From contig NZ_JAUSTT010000027.1 of NCBI RefSeq assembly GCF_030812995.1, positions 1 to 62,160 of the forward strand: a stretch of 62,160 bases of DNA, read 5' to 3'. This document shows, in pieces, positions 8,110 through 15,880 of the stretch. The first letter of the stretch is position 1; each line of letters opens with the position of its first letter. Source of the stretch: Bacillus chungangensis (GTDB lineage: Bacteria > Bacillota > Bacilli > Bacillales > Bacillaceae_C). The position numbers were made by a program, and so were the translations under genes. The notes below the pieces were generated by a model. That model was not told the DNA's origin. It worked only from the letters and a program-made list of their open reading frames with translations, and searched no databases.

Positions 8110-8655
8110 ATTACGGTAAAAAAAATAATCATTCATTTTGTGTTCAAAAAAGTCATTGAAAGGCACACGCAAAATGGTTGGGACGTATGTTCTACTTGGG
8201 CTCTCAGCCTCATAAAACGTCCAATTCAATATGGCATCTTACGATAAGACTTATTTTGAACATTGTTTATAGTAATGACTATAATGCAAGTATCTATTAT
8301 TTTTATTTACTAGTCAACCTATTTGCACACTGCTTATATTATTTTTTAATAAAACGAAAATAGGATTCTAGACCTGCTGATCTAGAATCCTATTTTTAGA
8401 AGACAAAAAACTCTCCAAATAGCGAAACAAGAAAGGAAGGAACGGTCGCTCTCTGATATCGATTGAATAGCTAAAAGCGCCTTTTCTTACATATTCATCT
8501 TCCTCATTACACGACAATTTGTGTGGAAAACTAAAAAGTAACTTCTGCTTATACCGGTTGAATCGCTATTAAGAGTAGTAATTCTACCACTTTGAAAGCG
8601 TTACCAAAAATAAAATTGGTTTTTTATCGATATGACAGCCTAATGTAATGATTTT
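8110..8655. other. Intergenic stretch with a terminator and a short gene fragment
   Basis: No credible gene. It holds the hairpin at 8357-8396. Around 8455-8497 a segment resembles 10281-10327 inside the TetR gene at 10140-10706 (shared core AAAAGCGCCTTTTCTT), suggesting a small leftover of a related regulator gene. The rest shows no structure that I can interpret. Confidence 0.4.
8357..8396 (+). terminator. Strong terminator-like hairpin
   Basis: ATAGGATTCTAGA (8360-8372) pairs perfectly with 8381-8393 over an 8-base loop, and TTTTT follows on the plus strand. No gene is evident on the plus strand upstream of it, so it may be left from a lost gene or mark an unrecognised small RNA. Confidence 0.6.
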
Positions 8656-9225
8656 CTATTCAACTGTAAACAATGATAAAGTAGATTGTTTTATTTTTTC
8701 TTTCACATCTTCTATATAAGTATCTAGCTGCATTTTGATGCTGCTTTCGTTTAAGTCCACTTTTGCTTGATAAGTAGAAATCGGTAAATATACTTCTTCC
8801 CCTGCTTTTTTGACAAGATAAAAAATATACTCATTTCCTGTCTCAGTCGGTGTATAGCCTTCCGAGATGATTCGTTGGTTGTTATTGAATATCGCATATG
8901 GTTCAATGACAACAATTCTTTTTGATTGTTCGTTTACATTGTTAACAAAAACATCTTGAATGATAAATTCATTTTCCGTCCAATAATATAATGGTAGACC
9001 ATCTTCTGTCGTTTCCATATGATTGATTGATTTATCTGTTGCTGTCACTTTTACGACTAAATCTGAATCTGCAGCTAAATCTTGTGCTTCTGTGTAAATT
9101 TTTTCATGCTTTTCATGCATAAAAACATTTTCAATATTTGTTGCAGTCTCTCCCCCATTTTTAAATGTTGTAAAGATAATTGTGATACAAGATACTAACA
9201 CGATCAAACAAATACCAATGAACAA
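8656..9225 (-). CDS. Membrane-anchored extracytoplasmic protein of unknown function
   Basis: 189 residues from a TTG start: one N-terminal membrane segment (about residues 2-19), then a soluble acidic domain, probably outside the cell. No family recognised. The start is odd: a good AGGGGAG site stands before ATA at 9241-9243, which would add a basic RKKR leader typical of a membrane anchor. The original ATG may have mutated to ATA, leaving the TTG or rare ATA initiation. A truncated second copy of the C-terminal half lies at 15456-15853. Confidence 0.55.
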   Translation of the reverse strand: MFIGICLIVLVSCITIIFTTFKNGGETATNIENVFMHEKHEKIYTEAQDLAADSDLVVKVTATDKSINHMETTEDGLPLYYWTENEFIIQDVFVNNVNEQSKRIVVIEPYAIFNNNQRIISEGYTPTETGNEYIFYLVKKAGEEVYLPISTYQAKVDLNESSIKMQLDTYIEDVKEKIKQSTLSLFTVE

Positions 9226-9645
9226 TCGTTTTTTTCGTATATGCTCTTACTCCCCTTTCTATTTGAATCCCGATATTATTTTTAAGACGTCATATTTTAA
9301 ATTACACTCACTTACCATAAATGGCACGAACAATTATAACTCCAATATAGGTTCTGAAAGCTACTTCGTAAAGAGTATTGGCGTGTATAGATTATAAACG
9401 CTTGGCTTGTATGAAAAAAGAGGAGTGGATATTTATGTAAACCAATATCCACGAGCTTATGTTTCTACTTAGTAGATTTTCCACATAAATATGTGCTTAT
9501 AACGATTTTAATAGCACTTAAGTGACGTTTTCTTCGAAGTTTCCATGACATCTGTTACCCAAGTTTCTGCAGGCATTTGGTAAATTTTAATTATTTATAT
9601 ATGTCAACTGTTAGCATTTTTCTTCCAAAGGAATTCTGTTACTTT
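9226..9645. other. Gene-free stretch
   Basis: No coding sequence or known RNA recognised. A 9-bp hairpin (GTGGATATT with AATATCCAC, about 9425-9452) is present without a T-tract. The rest is AT-rich and featureless by eye. Confidence 0.4.
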
Positions 9646-10095
9646 TTATACATGAAAAGCATATACCCATGTACTAATTGTTGACGCTAAAATAAAAGTG
9701 TGGAGAATCATGTGCTCTACATTTGGTGTCGGGTTATTTTTAATACTAGGCAAAATGATAATCGTTTTCGCAAAGATTCTCTCATGTACTTGCGGCCAAG
9801 TTTCGTTGTTTGGCATTTTATAAACGGAAATACCAGTTGTGTAAGGGAGCCACCAATTAAGAAATGCCCCCACCACCACGAGCATCCAAATCACTGCACC
9901 AATACCTATGAAGATAGGCTTATCCGTGAGCGTAAGGAAGATTGGAATAAGCATGGTGATGCCGTTTATGACCGCCTCTTTGCGGCGCTCTTTTACTGTA
10001 TAGTAGCGAATGCCGTTGAAAGGATATAAATCAAATAAGGTAGTTACTTGATGATAAAACAACGTAACGATTTGTATTGCCAGCACTGCAGCCAT
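9646..10095 (-). CDS. Four-helix membrane protein of unknown function
   Basis: 149 residues when started at the ATG at 10095, which has a very good AAAGGAGG site; an upstream ATG at 10131 has none. Four hydrophobic segments are visible: near the start, around 40-55, around 60-80, and at the C-terminus. No family recognised. It follows the TetR gene by 44 bases on the same strand, so the pair is probably one transcript and the regulator probably controls it. Confidence 0.7.
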   Translation of the reverse strand: MAAVLAIQIVTLFYHQVTTLFDLYPFNGIRYYTVKERRKEAVINGITMLIPIFLTLTDKPIFIGIGAVIWMLVVVGAFLNWWLPYTTGISVYKMPNNETWPQVHERIFAKTIIILPSIKNNPTPNVEHMILHTFILASTISTWVYAFHV

Positions 10096-10139
10096 TCGTT
10101 GTTCCTCCTTTATTACTTTATTTGCAAACAAATATTTAG

Positions 10140-10706
10140 CTAGGAGTCAAATTGCAATTGAAAACCGCTAATAAGAGCATTTAACCCCATTTCAAACCAC
10201 TCATCGTAATATGCTTGCGGCGCCGTAGGTGGGTCAGGCAAATTGCCTACTTCGGCCAAAGCATGACCAATAACGAACACAGATATCGACTGAATAACAA
10301 AAAGCGCCTTTTCTTGCTCGATATTCATTTCTTTCATTGCTGCCAAAATTGGTGCAGAAAGCTGAAAGGCAACTTCATCTGATACTGGTTGGATCGCAAT
10401 CAATGGCACTACGCCAGGGTGCTTTCGTAATGTAGCTCTAAAATTAGCTGCGAGGCGGCGCAAGGCTGTTGGCCACGATTTCATCGGCATTTCTGGCAGC
10501 ACAGCTTGAACTGCTGAAAAATCGACGATTTTCTGCAGCAATATCCCCTTGTTAGGTAGATGATAATAAAGTGAGGCGGCCTCAACGTTCAAAGAGGCTG
10601 CCAGGCGACGCATCGATAAACCAGAAGGACCATGTACATCTAGAATGTCAAGAGCGGCTTTAATAATAAGATCGTGGTTTAATGACTTTTTTGATGAGTC
10701 TTTCAT
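10140..10706 (-). CDS. TetR-type repressor (TetR_C-like ligand domain)
   Basis: 188 residues from the ATG at 10706. The 10739 alternative lacks a ribosome-binding site and would place the AAGGAG inside the gene. The N-terminal helix-turn-helix reads ALDILDVHGPSGLSMRRLAA and VEAASLYYHLPNK, the style of TetR(A)-like tetracycline-type repressors. The helical C-terminal domain follows. It is upstream of a small membrane protein in the same direction. Palindromes at 10733-10768 form a candidate autoregulatory operator. Confidence 0.82.
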   Translation of the reverse strand: MKDSSKKSLNHDLIIKAALDILDVHGPSGLSMRRLAASLNVEAASLYYHLPNKGILLQKIVDFSAVQAVLPEMPMKSWPTALRRLAANFRATLRKHPGVVPLIAIQPVSDEVAFQLSAPILAAMKEMNIEQEKALFVIQSISVFVIGHALAEVGNLPDPPTAPQAYYDEWFEMGLNALISGFQLQFDS

Positions 10707-10732
10707 ATATTTTAGATTCTCCTTCTCTCTAT

Positions 10733-10768
10733 CTAACAATGTTAGTTTAACACTGTTAGGTTGTTAAA
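10733..10768. promoter_or_regulatory. Candidate TetR operator, two adjoining palindromes
   Basis: CTAACA-A-TGTTAG (10733-10745) is a perfect palindrome. It is followed at once by TTTAACA...TGTTAAA (10746-10768), which also contains another TGTTAG. It lies just before the TetR start codon, the expected place for autoregulation. The rest of the interval to 11111 shows nothing else that I can assign. Confidence 0.6.
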
Positions 10769-11111
10769 CACAACGATTTATTTAAAAAGAAGACACTTTT
10801 TTCTTTATGTGCTGCTGATTCATAAAGTTTTCCTTATCCTTTAGTCCCAGGCATTTGGATTTCAGTAATCGTTCACCAAGCACTTCTAATCTTCTATTCT
10901 TGAAGCAAAGGCTGTGTTGCAAATGAAATGTAGAATAAATTAATTGTTTTAGTTATTCGTGAAAAAGGCTGAAAAGCAATGCTTTTTTTGTCATGAATTC
11001 CTTGACGTTATATGCTAGAATAGGAGAGGAATGATCCAGTTCTTAAAAGTTATTGCACATCCGTTTTTTTATCTCTGGATCATAAAAATAAGGGGAAAAG
11101 GAGGGAAAACG

Positions 11112-11462
11112 ATGAGTGAAAAATTACTGCAATTAATCGTTGAGAAACTGAATCATATTGAAACTGATCTTTGCTCCATTAAAGATGAACAACAATTGAT
11201 GAAAGCTGACATTCAATCTATTAAAGATGAACAGCAATTGATGAAAGCCGAGATCCAAACAATGAAAGAAGATATCCAAACAATGAAAGAAGATATTCAA
11301 ACGATGAAGGAAGATATTAGAAGATTGGAGGCCAAATTAGATAGCGTCACTACCCAAGTAGGACATAATACCGAAGAAACAGTAAAAATCAATTACATTG
11401 CGGATAAAGTGAACGAACATGATTTAGATATTAAAATGCTTAAAAAGATGGTTGCGATGTAA
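11112..11462 (+). CDS. Small coiled-coil protein with internal heptad repeats
   Basis: 116 residues from the ATG at 11112, which has AAGGAGGG before it; an upstream ATG at 11031 has no site. The middle is a predicted long coiled coil built of two 14-residue units (SIKDEQQLMKADIQ type) and three 7-residue units (TMKEDIQ). No signal peptide and no membrane segment. Function unknown. Similar small coiled-coil proteins in bacilli are mostly uncharacterised. It ends 180 bases before a strong terminator. Confidence 0.7.
   Translation: MSEKLLQLIVEKLNHIETDLCSIKDEQQLMKADIQSIKDEQQLMKAEIQTMKEDIQTMKEDIQTMKEDIRRLEAKLDSVTTQVGHNTEETVKINYIADKVNEHDLDIKMLKKMVAM
11175..11321 (+). repeat. In-frame tandem repeats (2 x 42 bp, 3 x 21 bp)
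   Basis: Two near-identical 42-bp units (11175-11258) and three near-identical 21-bp units (11259-11321) encode the heptads of the coiled-coil protein. DNA-level identity (ATCCAAACAATGAAAGAAGA repeated) points to recent slippage expansion, so the number of heptads may vary between strains. Confidence 0.8.
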
Positions 11463-11644
11463 ATGAAATAGCTCCTGTATTAGGTGTGAGTAAGCCCGTT
11501 TTATTAAAAGGCAAAGCTTTTAATTGCCCCACCAACAACACTTTTAGTTTTTATCACCAGCTCTTAAACCTCGATTAACTTCTTTTGAATATAAAATCTC
11601 GAAATTTAGTACAAGTACAATTCATTTATTAAAAAGTTTATGAA

Positions 11645-11677
11645 AGAAAGAACGGTTTCATTGATGCCGTTCTTTCT
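11645..11677 (+). terminator. Terminator after the coiled-coil gene
   Basis: AGAAAGAACGG (11645-11655) pairs with CCGTTCTTTCT (11667-11677) with an 11-base loop. It can act in either direction, but it is positioned downstream of the plus-strand coiled-coil gene. Confidence 0.6.
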
Positions 11678-11705
11678 CAAAATTTAAAATAACAATAAAA
11701 AAATC

Positions 11706-11736
11706 GAAAAAGTCAACGAAGGACGTTGACTTTTTC
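11706..11736. terminator. Bidirectional terminator between convergent genes
   Basis: GAAAAAGTCAACG (11706-11718) pairs with CGTTGACTTTTTC (11724-11736) over a 5-base loop, with A- and T-runs on the two sides. It serves the plus-strand coiled-coil gene and the minus-strand gene ending at 11845. Confidence 0.7.
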
Positions 11737-11844
11737 AAATATTCATCATTCTAGTTGGTTATATTTTAATTTCTTGATAAATCAACAGCTAAATCATTGA
11801 TTATTTGAATTTTTAAGGCAAGTACGTACAAGAGAAAATCTTTA

Positions 11845-12582
11845 TTAGTAGACCATATCAAAAATCGGCTGAGAAGAGAACGTACTGTACAATGTCAGAG
11901 GAACACTCTTTCCATGCCCTCCTAAACCCACATTATCATAGTAAAGAACCGGTTGCCGATACAAAGAGTTTAAGTGATACAAGTTATTTAGTTGTAACAA
12001 AGCATTCCTCTGAACGTCCTGGTTTATAGTAGTATGATCCAAGCTCATGCCTACATATGGTTGTGAGTAATGATACAAGCTAGGGACAGTTTTAATCAAT
12101 GGCAACCACGTATTATCTACTTTTCCTTCCTCCTTATTAAGATCAATGTTCGTTATATTTTTTGGGGAAAATAGGTTTTTAATTCGTTTCTTCTCATTAT
12201 CGATATTTATTGTATTATTTGCAGCTGTTCGAAGTTCTGACTCAGCTCGCGTAGGCATAAATTGTTTCTTAGACAAAGGAGTAGGAACATGACGAATATT
12301 CATTCTATCCCCCGCTTCAGGAAAATGTCTGGATGATTGTTCTCTTGGAGTGATCAGATAATGACGATAGTCTGTTTTAAAACCCATGGATACATTTTGT
12401 TCATTCAACTGCTTTTGAAAGATATCTTTAAATCGAAGGTTAGGGTTTTCGCGGCTACGAATGTTTTGGATATTAGACGCGACCGCCTTCTTCCAATTTT
12501 CACCGAACGTACGGTTCCATTTATCAATCCCTTTATTCCACAAGTCATCATGATTTCCTCCACTAACAGCAACTGTACTCAT
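11845..12582 (-). CDS. Unrecognised soluble protein
   Basis: 245 residues, no signal peptide and no membrane segments. Rich in Asn, Tyr, His and Leu, with a C-terminal half full of YH/LY pairs (LYHYSQPYVGMSLDH, LNNLYHLNSLYRQP). No known domain recognised. AAAGGAG precedes the ATG and the ORF is long and clean, so it is a real gene. A phage, toxin or spore-coat origin could be imagined, but the sequence gives no decisive sign. It stands alone, between a terminator and a decayed repeat copy. Confidence 0.65.
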   Translation of the reverse strand: MSTVAVSGGNHDDLWNKGIDKWNRTFGENWKKAVASNIQNIRSRENPNLRFKDIFQKQLNEQNVSMGFKTDYRHYLITPREQSSRHFPEAGDRMNIRHVPTPLSKKQFMPTRAESELRTAANNTINIDNEKKRIKNLFSPKNITNIDLNKEEGKVDNTWLPLIKTVPSLYHYSQPYVGMSLDHTTINQDVQRNALLQLNNLYHLNSLYRQPVLYYDNVGLGGHGKSVPLTLYSTFSSQPIFDMVY

Positions 12583-12851
12583 TTGAAAAACTCCTTTCTT
12601 TATCGAGGTTTAGCGTTTGAACCTTTCATTGCAACTTTTATCATGTTTTTACTGTACTATTATTGACTTACTTAAGTATTTTGGATTGTCCTAATAATCG
12701 TCTACTTTCAAAATGTTGAATTCCGTACTTTGATAAAACCTCCTCCAATGAATACTCATTACACTGTTTGACTGTAAAATATAATAGGGAGCATTCCTCC
12801 TTTCTATCTTTTAACAGACTATATTTATAGTCCTTTTTGTTAGAAAAAACG

Positions 12852-13090
12852 ATAAAGTTAAGTGAAACTTCCTTCAATTGTTTTTCTCTTATAGGATTTT
12901 AAGCTAAAAAACGCATCTTTGTGCCGATGTGTTCAAGAAGATTTCCTAATCCTATCATAAAGGACATTTACTGGAATAGAAGTGAGAGGTGAGAGATGAC
13001 CTTCCCACCACTCATAATCTATGAATAGCCTAACCTTCTCGATTACTCTAACTCTTGAGAAGAGGGTCTTAACTTACCAGTTAGATTTTT
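12852..13090 (-). repeat. Dispersed hairpin repeat, degenerate copy
   Basis: The ATAAA edge at 12852-12856 is followed shortly by GTGAAACTTCC; GGACATTTACTGG, TCTCGATTACTCTAACTCTTGAG, GGGTCTTAACTTACCAG and TTAGAT follow in the family order. Hairpin pairing is weakened and the other TTTAT edge is lost. It lies between the gene ending at 12582 and the BlaR-type gene. Confidence 0.65.
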
Positions 13091-13151
13091 TAAATATATC
13101 GGCTAACGATAGATTATGTTTATAGTCTATAAGATTATTTTTTGAATATCA

Positions 13152-14687
13152 TTAATATAAATTTACATTGTCCAAACGCTCTAAACTCTTTAAGTCGAGT
13201 ATGATATTTCTCCCCCCACTCATTGAAAAATGTTTTGTAAACGCAAAGTGGTACTTTAAAAAGATACATATATTCCCTTTCTTTAGTTCTCTTCTCTGGA
13301 CTTCCTCTCTAATATCCTTCACGCTTACCTCAATAGGTCTCTGCGAATAGTAAATAGAGAAAGGCCAAGTTTGTTCAAACAGCAAAGTAGTTCGACTTTC
13401 GGTGTTTGCCAATGCTTTCTTATCAGTCATAAGGAGCACTACATCTTTATCTACAGATGAAAGACCCGCCATTTGTTCTGCAATGCTGTTTATTGCTTGT
13501 CTATTAAATGGGTCTACGTGATCATTCAACCAAAAGGCATAAAGAATTGGCTCTGCTTCAATGTAAGCCTTTTGTTCAGCGTATATATAGTTCGCTGTAA
13601 GCAATGTAACAGACATTAGTAACAATAGACACGTTCCATAGATCCTGTGTATTTTTTTTGGCTTTAACTGATAGTATATGCCTATCTTTCTTATTCTAAG
13701 CACTAGTTGTGAGTGGCCTCCAAACCAATTTGCAGACATGCTGCTTTTGGAAAATTGGCTGATGTTAAGCTCTGCCTGCCTGAGAAGAAGCATTCCATAA
13801 TCGATGCATTCATTCTTTTTTAGCAGACGCATCACTTGAAAATCACATAAAACTTCACTGTCGTCCTGCATTTTCCGCATCCCGAATTGGATAAGGGGAT
13901 TAAACCAATGGATTGCTTTTAACATATCTCCAATAAAAAACACGATCGTATCCTTCTGTTTATAATGTTGAAGCTCATGTAATAAAATGTACCGCAATTC
14001 CTCCGTTTTAAAGTTTTTTTTGCAGTCAAAAGGAAGGAGAATACACGGTTTCAAAATACCGTGAATAACAGGGATCACGCTCCCTGACATCATCAAATCT
14101 ATTTTCCTTTTAATACCGAGTTCCTTCTTGCAATGGTCAAATATATGAATGATTTCCTCGTTTTCACAAACATTTCCGTTTACAAACAGCTTCTTAAACT
14201 TTCGATTGCGATATATGTTTTTTGTTGTAAAAATGATGAAACCGATCAACCATAGAATGCCACATCCTGTTAAAATTCCATTCATAGTAGTGCCAAATTT
14301 GTATTGTTCCACCACGGAAGGGTCTTTTATAGTGGCGGTATCGATCGTTAAAGCACCGTCTTTATATACCCTCACCGCTTTTTTGATCTCACTCTTTCCA
14401 TCATATATATTGTTGATTGCGTTTACTGCGGAATTCAAAACTGGACCAATGCTATACTGTTTTTGATAGAAGTATCTATCGGTCATATTCTCAATACTAA
14501 ACGTACTCGGAATGTGAAAGGGAAGTATTAACTTTATGAGAACGATAAGCCACAAGCAGTAGATCATCCATGGGTGAAGCCATTTTCCACCTATACGTCG
14601 CAATAGTAATATGATTAGGACAATAACAGAAGCAGCAATAGATAATTCCATCACTTTTAAAAAAAGTAATTGTATGGCCATAGACAT
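13152..14687 (-). CDS. BlaR1/MecR1-type M56 membrane metallopeptidase (sensor)
   Basis: About 511 residues. N-terminal membrane helices surround a cytoplasmic zinc-protease domain of family M56 with HELQH near residue 237. A further helix (about 350-370) leads to an outer C-terminal domain of about 140 residues. This domain shows none of the penicillin-binding motifs (no clear SxxK or KTG) that end true BlaR1, so the sensed signal is probably not a beta-lactam. The start ATG overlaps the repressor stop (TGATG), giving translational coupling. Expected role: signal-induced cleavage that relieves repression by the BlaI-type partner. Confidence 0.8.
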   Translation of the reverse strand: MSMAIQLLFLKVMELSIAASVIVLIILLLRRIGGKWLHPWMIYCLWLIVLIKLILPFHIPSTFSIENMTDRYFYQKQYSIGPVLNSAVNAINNIYDGKSEIKKAVRVYKDGALTIDTATIKDPSVVEQYKFGTTMNGILTGCGILWLIGFIIFTTKNIYRNRKFKKLFVNGNVCENEEIIHIFDHCKKELGIKRKIDLMMSGSVIPVIHGILKPCILLPFDCKKNFKTEELRYILLHELQHYKQKDTIVFFIGDMLKAIHWFNPLIQFGMRKMQDDSEVLCDFQVMRLLKKNECIDYGMLLLRQAELNISQFSKSSMSANWFGGHSQLVLRIRKIGIYYQLKPKKIHRIYGTCLLLLMSVTLLTANYIYAEQKAYIEAEPILYAFWLNDHVDPFNRQAINSIAEQMAGLSSVDKDVVLLMTDKKALANTESRTTLLFEQTWPFSIYYSQRPIEVSVKDIREEVQRRELKKGNICIFLKYHFAFTKHFSMSGGRNIILDLKSLERLDNVNLY

Positions 14688-15085
14688 CACTCTTTTTCGT
14701 CTTTTTTCTCAATACAGCGTTCTAATACCTCTTTTAATTCTTTTACGTCATTTTTTGATATTTTTGCGTCTTTTAGAAAACTTGCTACCATTGTGCTGAT
14801 ATTTCCATCATAATACATATCAACAAATTGCTGTCGTTCAAGACGAAGATAATCTTCCTCCTTTACAAGAGGGAAATAATGGTATACTCGACTGTCATTT
14901 TCGTCGATGGTGTAACCTACTATCTTTTTATTGACAAGGTTTCTCAGCAGTGTCTTAATTGTTCTAAAATGCCATTTCGAATTTTTAGATACCTCATCAA
15001 CAATTGCAGCTGCGGTACACGTCTTTTTTTTCCAAACTACTTTCATGACAACCATCTCAGAATTGGTTATATTTCTTGTATTCAT
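14687..15085 (-). CDS. BlaI/MecI/CopY family repressor
   Basis: 132 residues, typical of BlaI. An N-terminal winged helix-turn-helix (TNSEMVVMKVVWKKKTCTAA, then RTIKTLLRNLVNKKIVGYT) is followed by a dimerisation helix tail. It is partnered with the M56 protease gene just downstream. AGGAG precedes the ATG. Palindromes upstream, notably 15164-15183, are candidate operators. No beta-lactamase or penicillin-binding protein lies nearby, so the regulated target is unknown and may be only the pair itself. Confidence 0.85.
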   Translation of the reverse strand: MNTRNITNSEMVVMKVVWKKKTCTAAAIVDEVSKNSKWHFRTIKTLLRNLVNKKIVGYTIDENDSRVYHYFPLVKEEDYLRLERQQFVDMYYDGNISTMVASFLKDAKISKNDVKELKEVLERCIEKKDEKE

Positions 15086-15163
15086 CTACCTTCTCCTACA
15101 ATCAATTTATAGGTAGCACCTGTTACCTGATATTTCTTCGTGGTATATTTCCTCAATTACATT

Positions 15164-15183
15164 TAGACTATTATTATAGTCTA
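15164..15183. promoter_or_regulatory. Candidate operator for the BlaI-type repressor
   Basis: TAGACTA-TTATTA-TAGTCTA is a perfect inverted repeat with 7-bp arms, about 80 bases before the repressor start. A second, weaker palindrome AGGTA...TACCT is at 15112-15129. BlaI-family repressors bind such dyads in their own promoter; binding here is inferred. Confidence 0.5.
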
Positions 15184-15395
15184 CCCTTCCTGTATAAACA
15201 ACATTTTCATTTCTTCATACATTTTAACCAAAACATACTTTTCTAACAAATTTATAAGAGAAGGCCTCTATTCACCATTGTTTCTCTCCAACAGATGTAC
15301 AGCCGTTTAACCTTATATTTCTAGATCTTTAATGATAAAAGAAAGAACAAAGGATCTTAGAATTTACGTTTATCTTAACATTTCATTGAACTAGA

Positions 15396-15427
15396 AAAGC
15401 CAACGACTTCTAAGAAACGTTGGCTTT
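15396..15427. terminator. Hairpin terminator-like structure
   Basis: AAAGCCAACG (15396-15405) pairs with CGTTGGCTTT (15418-15427) with a 12-base loop. On the minus strand it could end transcripts passing the gene fragment at 15456-15853. The interval 15086-15395 holds only the candidate operators. Confidence 0.5.
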
Positions 15428-15455
15428 GCAAATGATTAGTAGTTCCAGTTTTTCA

Positions 15456-15853
15456 CTAGTTAACTGTAATCAATGATAAAGTAGATTGTTTTATTTTTTC
15501 TTTCACGCCTTCAATATGAGTATCTACTTCCATTTTGATGCTGCTTTCATTTAAGACCACTTTTGCTTGATAAGTAGAAATTGGTACATATACTTCTTCC
15601 CCTGCTTTTTTGACAAGATAAAGTGAAACTTCCATTAGTGGGGTTTTCTCTCATCCCCCATACAAAGGATCTCAAGCTAAAAAGCGCGACGTCCTGTAGG
15701 CTCGAACCAATCGGACATTTGACTTTCAGTTATCCCCCACCTAGACTTCTTTGATTCTTCTTACTCTTGAGGTGGGTGAATTACTGCCAGTTAGATGTGG
15801 GATAAAAAGTATACTCATTTCCTACCTTCGTCGGTGTATAGCCTGCCAAGGAT
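15456..15853 (-). pseudogene. Truncated duplicate of the membrane protein gene at 8656-9225, split by a repeat
   Basis: 15456-15617 and 15807-15853 together match the C-terminal part of the gene at 8656-9225 at high DNA identity (shared stretches such as ATGATAAAGTAGATTGTTTT, and the TTCATTTAAG region). The same TAG stop position is kept. Between the two pieces sits a complete dispersed repeat. The 5' half of the gene is missing, so this is a dead fragment. It supplies the empty-site comparison for the repeat. Confidence 0.85.
15618..15806 (-). repeat. Dispersed TTTAT-flanked hairpin repeat, long form, inside a gene fragment
   Basis: Bounded by ATAAA at 15618-15622 and at 15802-15806. It carries the CCCCCACCT/GGTGGG hairpin and the CTTCCATTAGTGGGG end, with an internal segment (CAAGCTAAAAAGCGCGACG) related to copy 1 and absent from short copies. 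The uninterrupted relative at 8826-8840 reads GACAAGATAAAAAATATACT, so the insertion went in at the ATAAA, leaving one ATAAA on each side. Confidence 0.9.
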
Positions 15854-15880
15854 TTTATACCAGTGAAAAGAAGCAAACAT

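Noticed and set aside
8178-8363. A 61-codon plus-strand open frame ending near a terminator
   Set aside because: Low-complexity, aromatic-rich translation, no ribosome-binding site; the hairpin alone does not make it a gene.
8593-8606. cre-like sequence TGAAAGCGTTACCA
   Set aside because: It lies downstream of the only adjacent gene and not in a promoter position; probably chance.
12668-12877. A 69-codon minus-strand open frame with a TTG start
   Set aside because: It begins inside the degenerate dispersed repeat (its first codons come from the AAACTTCC edge) and has no convincing ribosome-binding site.
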